From contig JAJRTJ010000004.1 of the NCBI GenBank assembly GCA_024278335.1, positions 1 to 41,632 of the forward strand: DNA of 41,632 nucleotides. The letters run 5' to 3'. Positions within the stretch are counted from its first letter, which is position 1; every line of letters begins with the position of its first letter. The notes under the pieces were generated by a model, which was not told the DNA's origin, searched no databases, and was given only the letters and a program-made list of their open reading frames with translations. Position numbers and translations under genes: made by a program. Below, one piece after another: positions 9,402 through 16,549 of this stretch. This stretch comes from an archaeon. GTDB lineage: Archaea > Nanobdellota > Nanobdellia > Pacearchaeales > GW2011-AR1.

Positions 9402-10138
9402 TATTTTTTCTCCTCCTCAAAAAACTTTTTTACTTCATCAGTTAATCCTGAAACAAATGATTTTCTTGCAATAAATTCAATAGCTTTTTTTGCTAAAAGC
9501 TCATTTTCTATTTCATCTCCTTTTATCCATACAAATCCATTATGCCCGACAGTAATCTGGCAGTCTGTTTCTTCTTTAATCATACTAATCATGCTTCCTT
9601 CTTTTCCAATCACCCTTGGAACTTTGCTTGGATTTATTTCTACAATCATTCCTTCTTCTATTTTTCCAAGTCCCCGTGACTTTAAGCTTAAATCAATTCC
9701 ACGAGCATTAATTCCCCATATTTTAGCAACAGCCATGTCCCCTAAATCCATTACTTCTCCAAGGTCATTTTTATTTACATATCTTGGAACTTCTGCAACA
9801 GATAAAAAAGCATTTTCTCCAATTCCAATATCAATAACCCATCCATTAAATGTAAGCATTTCAACCTTTCCAATAACAATATTTCCTCTTCTTGGCTGAT
9901 ACACTCCTGAAAGAGGAATAACCTTTATTAATTTAGAATCACTTTCTTTTAATCCATATCTTACTGCAACAATTTTGCCATCTCTTTTTTCTGTTCCTTC
10001 TCCAGGCAATAAATCCCCTTCTCCAATAACTTCTCCTGGAATAACTATTTCTCTCGTTGAAGAATCGTTAGATTGCTTCGACGAGGTAGGCGACCCTGTT
10101 GCCTGCCCATCATCTTTATTTTTTCTTTCTTCTGTCAT
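9401..10138 (-). CDS. rrp4: Exosome RNA-binding cap subunit Rrp4
   Basis: Cap protein that sits on the Rrp41/Rrp42 ring and feeds substrates into it. Order of domains: a low-complexity S/T/D-rich start (about 30 residues), an N-terminal beta domain (IVIPGEVIGEGDLLPGEGTE), an S1 domain (IVIGKVEMLTFNGWVIDIG) and a KH domain with the GxxG motif in KVPRVIGKEGSMISMI. Length is normal. The stop shares a base with the rrp41 start; the stop of sdo1 is one base upstream of its ATG. Confidence 0.96.
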   Translation of the reverse strand: MTEERKNKDDGQATGSPTSSKQSNDSSTREIVIPGEVIGEGDLLPGEGTEKRDGKIVAVRYGLKESDSKLIKVIPLSGVYQPRRGNIVIGKVEMLTFNGWVIDIGIGENAFLSVAEVPRYVNKNDLGEVMDLGDMAVAKIWGINARGIDLSLKSRGLGKIEEGMIVEINPSKVPRVIGKEGSMISMIKEETDCQITVGHNGFVWIKGDEIENELLAKKAIEFIARKSFVSGLTDEVKKFFEEEKK

Positions 10139-10139
10139 T

Positions 10140-10817
10140 TTATTCTTGTATTTCCTCAGTTAAAGCACTTCCGTGCGTGATATTATTTAATTTGTCATAA
10201 AAGTCCATAACCATTCCAGCAGGGATATTCACAACAACTTCAAGGTCTCCATCATCAAGCCAGTTTTCTTGTTCTTTATACTGGCTGATGACTCCGTAAG
10301 CCTTTCCGGTGTGAATTGCCGGAATCTTGATTTTGACTTTTTTTGTCTCAATTTTTATTGGCATAATCTTGCCAATCTCTGAAAGAATATCGCTAATTTG
10401 ATTTTCTATCGCTGTATTCTTTATATTTACTTTTGCTTCGTTTAAAGCATTTTTAATTCTTTCGGTTGTGATTGGGTTGCCTGTCTGGGGGTCAATTGCA
10501 TTTTTTGATAAAAAGTCAATTACTTGCTTAACTTTTTGTTCTTGCTCTGCACTTCTGTGCTCTTGATTAATTAAAACTTCTCCCTCTTTAACAATTCTCT
10601 CTGCAATCTCTGAAATCTCTTCTGTTCCAAAAGCCTCTTTTAAATCACTCCCTGAAGCTGCTTCGCCCTTTTTTGCGTCTTTAAAAATTCTGTCAATTTC
10701 TAAAAAATCTGCTACACTTCCCTGGCCTTTTTTAAATTCCAAGGCAGCTTCCATATCAACAAGAATTTCAAAATGTTTTCCTGCTTTAGTTATTCTCGCT
10801 GTTGTTTGTGTTCCCAT
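10140..10817 (-). CDS. sdo1: Ribosome maturation protein SDO1 (SBDS family)
   Basis: Archaeal homologue of Shwachman-Bodian-Diamond protein, which helps release aIF6/eIF6 from the large ribosomal subunit. The N-terminal FYSH domain (ARITKAGKHFEILVDMEAAL, then VADFLEIDRIFKDAKKGEAA) is followed by the helical domain (RTTEER-like ITTERIKNALNEA) and the C-terminal ferredoxin-like domain (ETKKVKIKIPAIHTGKAYG). Size is typical. It is embedded between psmA and rrp4 with 1-base spacings, the conserved archaeal order. Confidence 0.96.
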   Translation of the reverse strand: MGTQTTARITKAGKHFEILVDMEAALEFKKGQGSVADFLEIDRIFKDAKKGEAASGSDLKEAFGTEEISEIAERIVKEGEVLINQEHRSAEQEQKVKQVIDFLSKNAIDPQTGNPITTERIKNALNEAKVNIKNTAIENQISDILSEIGKIMPIKIETKKVKIKIPAIHTGKAYGVISQYKEQENWLDDGDLEVVVNIPAGMVMDFYDKLNNITHGSALTEEIQE

Positions 10818-11536
10818 TATATTTTTTCTATCTCTTCACTTTCATATTTTTTTAACTTTGGATTTTCAATTTCAATAATGCCTAATTCAAATCTTTTAAT
10901 GTCAAATTTCTCTCCTTGCAGTTCCTTAAAAATTTCTAAAGCTAATTTAACTCCCTGCTTAATTGCCATGTTTTCTTTATATTTTTCTCTTAATTTTTCT
11001 TTGATTTGGTCGTCGTTTTCTCCAATTGCATTTGCAAGATAAGCAAAGTAGTTTCCAGTCACGTCACTTGTAAAAAGTTCTGCTTTTTTCCCATTTACTC
11101 CGGCCATCATTAAAGAGACACCAAAAGGCCTTGCCCCCCCATAGTGAGTGAATTGCTGTTTAATATTAGAAATTTCTTTTACAATCAATTCTGGCTCTAC
11201 TGGAGAATCATAAGTTACTTTATGTTTCTGAGCTAAAATCTGGGCTTTTTCAATTAATACTCTTGCATCTGAAGTAATCCCTGCAACACTTGAAATAATA
11301 TGGTTGTCAATTTCATGGACTTTTGTTGATGAATCAGGAACAATGAGCCTATCCTCAACTCTTCTGTCTGCTAAAATAAAAACTCCGTCTGAACAAACCA
11401 TTCCAATACTTGAGCTTCCAAGTCTGACAGTTTTTTCAGCATATTCTACTTGAAGCAAATGACCTTCAGGGGAGAACATTGTTGCAGTCCTGTCATACCC
11501 CATTGCTTGATGTTGCATATCTATTGGCATATCCAT
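10817..11536 (-). CDS. psmA: Proteasome subunit alpha
   Basis: Alpha subunit forming the outer rings and gate of the 20S proteasome. The hallmark GYDRTATMFSPEGHLLQVEY is at residues 13-32, followed by GSSSIGMVCSDGVFILADRR, AGITSDARVLIEKAQ and RPFGVSLMMAGVN. The N-terminal MDMPIDMQHQAMGYDR is the gate-forming extension. The C-terminus EEIEKI is charged. A leaderless promoter precedes it (TATA-like element at 11557-11565). It is the first gene of the tightly packed run ending with rrp42, while the catalytic partner psmB is 8 kb away on the other strand. Confidence 0.97.
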   Translation of the reverse strand: MDMPIDMQHQAMGYDRTATMFSPEGHLLQVEYAEKTVRLGSSSIGMVCSDGVFILADRRVEDRLIVPDSSTKVHEIDNHIISSVAGITSDARVLIEKAQILAQKHKVTYDSPVEPELIVKEISNIKQQFTHYGGARPFGVSLMMAGVNGKKAELFTSDVTGNYFAYLANAIGENDDQIKEKLREKYKENMAIKQGVKLALEIFKELQGEKFDIKRFELGIIEIENPKLKKYESEEIEKI

Positions 11537-11556
11537 ATTTCCCTAGAGAATCTTAC

Positions 11557-11565
11557 ATTTATTAA
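11557..11565 (-). promoter_or_regulatory. TATA-like element of psmA
   Basis: TTAATAAAT on the minus strand is centred 25 nt upstream of the psmA start codon, giving a leaderless transcript for the psmA-sdo1-rrp4-rrp41-rrp42 run. Confidence 0.5.
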
Positions 11566-11615
11566 TTCTTCTTCTCTGTTCAAAAAAAGAGGGAATCATT
11601 TATTTTTAAGGTTTT

Positions 11616-11961
11616 CTATTCTTGAAGCTCATTTAAAATATCAACCAGACTTAGAGGATCCCTTGCATCAAAACCTCTTTCAAGAGAATGTTTTACAGCT
11701 TCAATAGAATTAGAAACAACCACCATTTTGGTTCTTCCAGAATTTAAATCCATTGCAATGGAATCATATCCTCCCCTTTGTGCCTTTTTCCCATTAAAGA
11801 ATAATCTTCCACAATAGTTGCATTATAATCAAAAGCAGAACAATAGCCTCTCATTTCACGAATTTCCTTATCATGTAAGCCAATTAATAATCTTGCTATA
11901 AAAACCTAAAAAAGATGTTCTTTAAAAAGATTATTGCCACCAACTTTTTCTAAAATTATTT
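11616..11961 (-). pseudogene. Broken gene between pop5 and psmA
   Basis: Immediately after the pop5 stop the minus strand has a coding-like stretch interrupted twice. One frame reads KIILEKVGGNNLFKEHLF, a TAG stop, then FIARLLIGLHDKEIREMRGY followed by CSAFDYNATIVEDYSLMGKR. Within the next codons a one-base shift is needed to continue as GGYDSIAMDLNSGRTKMVVV and SNSIEAVKHSLERGFDARDP, ending ILNELQE and TAG at 11616-11618. The pattern GGYDS..DL.SGRTK.VVVSN faintly recalls the C-terminal part of serine beta-lactamase-like proteins, but I cannot assign a family. No start codon or promoter was recognised. It could also be a sequence with assembly errors. Confidence 0.6.
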
Positions 11962-12237
11962 TTATTTCTCAAGACCTTTAAGTGTTCCGCTGACTTTATC
12001 CACAACAATTTTTTCAGGAAAGACGCATAAACTTGCCCTTACAGAATTAATTGACTTTCTGTTTATTGAAATAATTGCAGAATTTCCTTTTTCTTCAATC
12101 CAATTTAAACACGCATCTGCGAGGCCCTTGACTCCGATAAATTCCAAGATTGCCTTTTTTACATTTTTTCTAAGATTCTTCCCCCTTATTTTTAAATATC
12201 TCTTTTTCTCTCTATGCGAAGGAATTAGTGCTTTCAT
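11962..12237 (-). CDS. rnp2: Ribonuclease P protein component 2 (Pop5)
   Basis: Pop5/Rnp2 subunit of archaeal RNase P, which removes tRNA 5' leaders; it works as a heterotetramer with Rpp30. The 91-residue protein carries the family start IPSHREKKRYLKIRGKN, the middle VKKAILEFIGVKGLADA and the C-terminal RKSINSVRASLCVF block in which arginines contact the RNA. Slightly shorter than usual (about 110-120). In many archaea rnp3 and rnp2 precede psmA; here rnp3 is absent from the window and a disrupted reading frame sits between rnp2 and psmA. Confidence 0.88.
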   Translation of the reverse strand: MKALIPSHREKKRYLKIRGKNLRKNVKKAILEFIGVKGLADACLNWIEEKGNSAIISINRKSINSVRASLCVFPEKIVVDKVSGTLKGLEK

Positions 12238-12308
12238 GAATTTAACAAAGTAAGGGAGTTTTTAATTTTATCCCAAATATTATTAAATCCTCCTTTCTTT
12301 AAATCATA

Positions 12309-12737
12309 ATGATTAATTTAATGAAATACACCTATCTTAGGAATGTAGAAAAAATACCTGCTGAATTAGATTCTCTTTGGAAGAGATATTTAGAAATAAT
12401 TACAAAAGAAAATCCCTCTTGGGAAGAAATTAATGAAGCAAGGGCAATCCTTTTTTTAACTGGACAAATTTACTGCGAAAAAATTGCGGTTGAGGCAATT
12501 GAGAGACGGCTCCATTTATTAAAAGAAAAACTTTCCTTAATTGAATTTTTTGATTTAATTGATAAAAATTCAGAGAAATTAAAAGAAATGAGAAAAGATA
12601 AATTATTTTTTAAATTAGAGAGATTTTATATGGTCATAAAAGGATATAAAAATAAATACATAAAAGGAAAATATTATCCTGAAGAAGAAAAATTTTTAGA
12701 AACTTATAGTAAAAAGAATCCAGATAAAAAAACTTAA
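12309..12737 (+). CDS. Hypothetical alpha-helical protein
   Basis: A 142-residue protein I do not recognise. It is predicted mostly helical, lysine- and glutamate-rich, with regularly spaced aromatic residues (KYTYLRNVEKIPAELDSLW, LFFKLERFYMVIKGYKNKY). There is no signal peptide or membrane segment. A second methionine at 12321 (MKYTYLR) is an alternative start. A TATA-like TATTAAAT lies about 26 nt before the first ATG. It is divergent from the pop5-psmA operon and precedes RNase J by about 60 nt. Codon use matches its neighbours, so I take it as real. Confidence 0.75.
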   Translation: MINLMKYTYLRNVEKIPAELDSLWKRYLEIITKENPSWEEINEARAILFLTGQIYCEKIAVEAIERRLHLLKEKLSLIEFFDLIDKNSEKLKEMRKDKLFFKLERFYMVIKGYKNKYIKGKYYPEEEKFLETYSKKNPDKKT

Positions 12738-12800
12738 AATGGGATATCGTGGTTCCTTTGGTGAGTAAAAGATTTTTTAAACCCTTCTTTCCTCAATAAA

Positions 12801-14156
12801 ATGAAAAAGAGAAAAATGCGAATACATTCAATTGGAGGATTTAATGAAGTCGGAAAAAACATGTCTATTCTGGAACTTAAAGACGATGCAGTAATGTTTG
12901 ATTCTGGGTTTCATCTTCCTTCTGTCATAGAATTGCAAGAGCAAGAGGATTTTCAGGCATATACTGAAAAAAAATTAAGAAGAATTGGGGCAATTGCCGA
13001 CGATACAATTTTAGATAAATTTGGAATAAGAAGCAAATTAAGAGCCATGCTTTTAAGCCACGCGCATTTAGACCATATCGGAGCAATACCCTACATGTCC
13101 CACAGATACAATGCTCCAATTGCAGGGACGCCCTTTACCATTGCTGTTTTAAAAAGATTAATTGAAGACGAGAACATTAAACTTTCTAATCCTCTTAAAT
13201 CTGTCCAGCCAAATGGAAAATTTTTAATTAAGGGGAAAAAAAGAAATTATGAGGCAGAATTTATTAATATGACTCATTCAACTCCTCAGACTGCAATGAT
13301 TGCAGTTCATACTCCAGAGGGGGTTGTAGTTTATGCCAATGATTTTAAATTAGACAACAATCCAATAACAGGGCTTCCTCCAAATTATCAGGCAATTAAA
13401 AGAATTGCAAAACGAGGAGTAAAAGCAGTTATTGTGGATTCTCTTTATTCTGGTTCTGAAACAAAAACCCCCAGTGAAAAAGTTGCACGAGCTTTATTAG
13501 AAGAAGTTTTGCTGACAATTCAAAATCAAAATTCAATTATTTTTGTCCCGACTTTTTCTTCCCATATAGCTCGTCTGAAAAGCATTGTTGATTTTGGAAA
13601 AAAAATGGGAAGAGACATTTATTTTATTGGAAGAAGCCTGAACAAATATGTTTCAGCAGCAAAAGACTCAGGAATCCTCCCATTTAAAAGACAAATTAAA
13701 TTAGCAAGTTATTCTAAACAAGTGCAGTCAATTTTAAAGCAAGTGCAGAAAAAGCGCTCAAATTCTTTGGTTGTTTGCACAGGGCATCAAGGAGAGCCTG
13801 GAAGTATTTTAGAAAGAATTTCAAGAAAAAAACTTCCTTTTGAATTTAAAAAAAATGACAACATAGTCTTTTCTTCAAAAACAATTCCAGTCCCAATCAA
13901 TATTGCAAATAAAGAAAAAATGGATAAAAATTTAAAGAAGTTTGGCGTTAGAATATTTGATAATGTGCATGTTTCAGGACATGGAGGAAGGGAAGATTTA
14001 AGAGACCTGATCTCTTTATTAAATCCAGAGCACATTATTCCCTCACATGGTTCAACACAGCAACTCACTCCAATGATTGAGCTTGCAAGGGAAATGGGCT
14101 ATCGTGCAGGAAAAGAATGTCACTTAATGCAAAACTTGCAGCACATAAAATTATAA
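12801..14156 (+). CDS. Ribonuclease J (beta-CASP metallo-beta-lactamase nuclease)
   Basis: Archaeal RNase J, a 5'-3' exoribonuclease involved in mRNA and rRNA maturation. The N-terminal GGFNEVGKNMSILEL precedes the zinc-binding motif HAHLDHIGAIPY (residues ~91-102), the histidine of NMTHSTPQ and the aspartate of VYANDFKLD. The beta-CASP part includes IFVPTFSSHIARL, CTGHQGEPGS and VSGHGGREDLRDL, and the final IIPSHGS histidine completes the site. 451 residues is the usual size without a C-terminal dimerisation domain. Its stop overlaps the next gene's start (TAATG), so the two are translationally coupled. Confidence 0.95.
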   Translation: MKKRKMRIHSIGGFNEVGKNMSILELKDDAVMFDSGFHLPSVIELQEQEDFQAYTEKKLRRIGAIADDTILDKFGIRSKLRAMLLSHAHLDHIGAIPYMSHRYNAPIAGTPFTIAVLKRLIEDENIKLSNPLKSVQPNGKFLIKGKKRNYEAEFINMTHSTPQTAMIAVHTPEGVVVYANDFKLDNNPITGLPPNYQAIKRIAKRGVKAVIVDSLYSGSETKTPSEKVARALLEEVLLTIQNQNSIIFVPTFSSHIARLKSIVDFGKKMGRDIYFIGRSLNKYVSAAKDSGILPFKRQIKLASYSKQVQSILKQVQKKRSNSLVVCTGHQGEPGSILERISRKKLPFEFKKNDNIVFSSKTIPVPINIANKEKMDKNLKKFGVRIFDNVHVSGHGGREDLRDLISLLNPEHIIPSHGSTQQLTPMIELAREMGYRAGKECHLMQNLQHIKL

Positions 14157-14632
14157 TGGTAAACGAGGCAATAGTTGAAGGAATCAAGCAGGCAATGAAC
14201 AATGGCCAGTCTTTAAAACAGGCAATGGAAAGTTTTTATTATGCAGGATACCCCAAAGAGGAGATTGAAGCTGCTGCAAGAATTGTGCAGGGAGCTAAAC
14301 TGCGGTCTGCGTCTAAACAGCCGATTAGTCAGGAAAAAAAGAAATTTTCCCCAAAACCCCTTAAGCCAAAAACCTCTGCTCCAATTCAAAAAGTTTCTAA
14401 TTATCCCCCTGAAAAACCAAAAACAGTGCTGAAAAAAGATTCTTCTTTATCACAAAAAAAACTAACCCCAAAAACAGAAAAAACCCAGCGAACTTCAAAT
14501 TATCAAAGACAAGACACAAGACCTGGAGTAGACTGGGTGCTTATAATAATGCTTTTGGTTTTAGCTGGCTTGATTGGAATACTTTTATTTATTATCTTTA
14601 AAGCAGAGATTATGAACTTTTTGAGTTCTTAA
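14156..14632 (+). CDS. Small membrane protein with N-terminal helical motif
   Basis: A 158-residue protein without a family I can name. Residues 1-40 form a compact helical motif (NNGQSLKQAMESFYYAGYPK, then EEIEAAARIV) that resembles UBA-like or short regulatory repeats. A proline/lysine-rich linker of about 80 residues follows, then one transmembrane helix (WVLIIMLLVLAGLIGILLFI) close to the C-terminus, giving a tail-anchored layout with the bulk in the cytoplasm. I chose the ATG at 14156 because it overlaps the RNase J stop; an in-frame ATG 39 bases upstream would overlap RNase J more. A very similar AG(Y/W) motif occurs in the PKD surface protein at 30917-33625. Confidence 0.75.
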   Translation: MVNEAIVEGIKQAMNNGQSLKQAMESFYYAGYPKEEIEAAARIVQGAKLRSASKQPISQEKKKFSPKPLKPKTSAPIQKVSNYPPEKPKTVLKKDSSLSQKKLTPKTEKTQRTSNYQRQDTRPGVDWVLIIMLLVLAGLIGILLFIIFKAEIMNFLSS

Positions 14633-14633
14633 A

Positions 14634-15173
14634 ATGCCTTTGATTTACCCCCCAGCAGAAGATTCTTTTTTAATGCAAGAAGTTTTAAGAAAACAACTTC
14701 CAAAATTATTTACTAAAAATCCTAAATTAAAATTTTTAGAAATTGGAGCTGGTTCAGGAATTAATCTGAAAACTGCAAAGAACTATCTTCCTAAAAAACA
14801 AATATTTGCCTGCGACATTAATCCTAGAGCAGTTAAGCACGGCAAAAAACTTAAGTTTAATTGTATTAAATCAGATCTATTTGAAAATATAAAAGAGAGA
14901 TTTGATTTAATAATTTTCAATTCTCCTTATCTCCCAGAAAATCCAAATGAGCCAAAAGACTCTAAACTTGCAACAACTGGAGGAAAAACTGGGAGCAAAA
15001 TCATTAACCAATTTTTAAAACAAGCAAAAAAACATCTATCAAAACAAGGAAAGATTTTTCTCTTAACATCTTCATTAACAAAAAAAATTAATTGGCAGAA
15101 TTATAAAAAGAAAAAACTTGCAGAGAAAAAATTGTTTTTTGAAAAATTGTTTGTTTGGGAGTTAAATATTTAA
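14634..15173 (+). CDS. Mtq2/HemK-type protein-glutamine methyltransferase
   Basis: Class I SAM-dependent methyltransferase of the HemK/Mtq2 (N6AMT1) group, which in archaea and eukaryotes methylates the GGQ glutamine of the release factor together with Trm112. YPPAEDSFLM at residues 5-14 is the Mtq2 signature, FLEIGAGSGINL is the SAM-binding loop, and FACDINPRAV holds the ribose-binding acidic residue. The catalytic NPPY motif reads NSPYLP here. 179 residues is slightly short. It starts one base after the preceding stop, so it belongs to the RNase J operon. Trm112 is not in the window. Confidence 0.85.
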   Translation: MPLIYPPAEDSFLMQEVLRKQLPKLFTKNPKLKFLEIGAGSGINLKTAKNYLPKKQIFACDINPRAVKHGKKLKFNCIKSDLFENIKERFDLIIFNSPYLPENPNEPKDSKLATTGGKTGSKIINQFLKQAKKHLSKQGKIFLLTSSLTKKINWQNYKKKKLAEKKLFFEKLFVWELNI

Positions 15174-15195
15174 ACTATATTTTCTTAATTAATTT

Positions 15196-15363
15196 ATGAG
15201 AAAAGTAAGACCCCCAAGGGACTCTTTCCATAGAGATTTAGATGAAACTTCTAAAAGACCCTATGGAGAAAGGAGATTTTATTCTGAAAGAGGAGTTCCA
15301 TATTATACTCCAGAAGAATATGAAAGGAGAAGAGAGAGGATTTTAAGAACCCCCTTACCTTAA
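15196..15363 (+). CDS. Small arginine-rich protein (55 aa)
   Basis: An open frame starting MRKVRPPRDSFHRDLDE and ending ERRRERILRTPLP. It is rich in arginine, tyrosine and proline, has no hydrophobic segment, and could bind nucleic acid. The stop overlaps the stop of the convergent DUF362 gene by three to four bases, a tight packing typical of real genes here. The ATG is 22 nt after the Mtq2 stop, with a TATTTAAA element about 25 nt upstream. I know no homologue. Confidence 0.55.
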   Translation: MRKVRPPRDSFHRDLDETSKRPYGERRFYSERGVPYYTPEEYERRRERILRTPLP

Positions 15364-16454
15364 TCATCTTCTTTCTTGTTATCTCCCATAATACTTTGCG
15401 GAGATTGAATTTCCATTGCATGCTGGGGGCAGACTTCTGCACAGCAAAAACACCTGATGCATTTTTTATAGTCAATCATTGGGTAAGGATTCATTGTAAT
15501 TGCATTTACAGGGCATCTTTTTGTGCAAATCCCGCACTTAATGCATTTTTCTCGATTAACCAATACATCTCTTTCAGGAAAAACCTTTGCCAGTCCTTCT
15601 TGCATTTCTTTTTCATGGGGTTTTTTGAATTTTATTTCAGGAAGTTTTTCTACTCCAACTAAATCAAATTTCCATTCAGAATAAAGATTTCTTTTAATTC
15701 CTTCTTTAAGCATAGCAACTTCTTCTGGATTAATGCTAATTATTTTGCACCCTGCAATATCAAGCGCAAAAGCATTTTTTGAAGCCAGCAAAATGCCTGC
15801 TTTTTTCGGCTCTCCTGCTGTTGAACCAGGCCCTTCCATTCCAATTATTCCGTCCATTAGATTAACTGAGGGAATTACTTTTTGAAAAATATCTACAACA
15901 AGCCTCGAGAAATTTTCATACCCTCTTGCAGTATTATGATAAACCTGCTTCATTCCTCCAGGAATGCACCCATACATATTTTTTACTGCCCCGCTAAACA
16001 AGGTCAAAACATGGGTTTTTAATTTAGGAAGATTAATTATATAGTCTATTTCTCTAAATAATCCAGGAAGTTTTACACTTTCAACAAATTCAGAATTTTC
16101 ATCTTTAAATTCAAGGAGTTTTTCTTTCTCAAAAATCACTAATTTTCCATATTCTTCTGCAAGTTTGTCAATTCCAAGTGTTTTCATGTGCTGGCTTGTA
16201 TTTACAAAAGAAGAATCTCCAATCAAAATCTCGCAATTTTTTTGCCTTAAAAATTCACAAACCCCCCTTATTACAGAGAGGTGTGTTGTTATTGCTTCTT
16301 GATTTTTTGGATAACCCCCAACAATATTTGGCTTAATCAAGACTTTTGCACTTTCTTTAGGAGAAAAACCAATTAATTCAAAGCTTTTTTTCACAGCGTC
16401 AAAAACTTTTTTTTCATCATAATCTGAACATTTAACAACAGCAACTTTTTCCAT
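15360..16454 (-). CDS. DUF362 protein with two 4Fe-4S clusters
   Basis: Residues 1-270 are a DUF362 domain (KVLIKPNIVGGYPKNQEAIT, INLPKLKTHVLTLFSGAVKN, PSVNLMDGIIGMEGPGS, NAFALDIAGCKII). The C-terminus is a bacterial-type ferredoxin module with two CxxCxxCxxxCP motifs (CIKCGICTKRCP and CIRCFCCAEVCP). Such proteins are iron-sulfur electron carriers or oxidoreductase-associated factors of unknown substrate, probably cytoplasmic (no signal peptide). It is divergent from mre11, with a shared ~95-nt intergenic region. The function cannot be refined from context. Confidence 0.9.
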   Translation of the reverse strand: MEKVAVVKCSDYDEKKVFDAVKKSFELIGFSPKESAKVLIKPNIVGGYPKNQEAITTHLSVIRGVCEFLRQKNCEILIGDSSFVNTSQHMKTLGIDKLAEEYGKLVIFEKEKLLEFKDENSEFVESVKLPGLFREIDYIINLPKLKTHVLTLFSGAVKNMYGCIPGGMKQVYHNTARGYENFSRLVVDIFQKVIPSVNLMDGIIGMEGPGSTAGEPKKAGILLASKNAFALDIAGCKIISINPEEVAMLKEGIKRNLYSEWKFDLVGVEKLPEIKFKKPHEKEMQEGLAKVFPERDVLVNREKCIKCGICTKRCPVNAITMNPYPMIDYKKCIRCFCCAEVCPQHAMEIQSPQSIMGDNKKEDD

Positions 16455-16549
16455 TATTTTTTTAATAAAATTTTACTTTTATGTCTTTCCCTTTATTTTA
16501 TATACTCTCTTACCAATATGCTTTTATTCTAAACAATCTTAAATTAAAC

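Noticed and set aside
16481..16549. Upstream start for Mre11 adding a hydrophobic 23-residue segment
   Set aside because: Mre11 is cytoplasmic and the family begins at MARFAHISDVH; the extension covers the promoter region.
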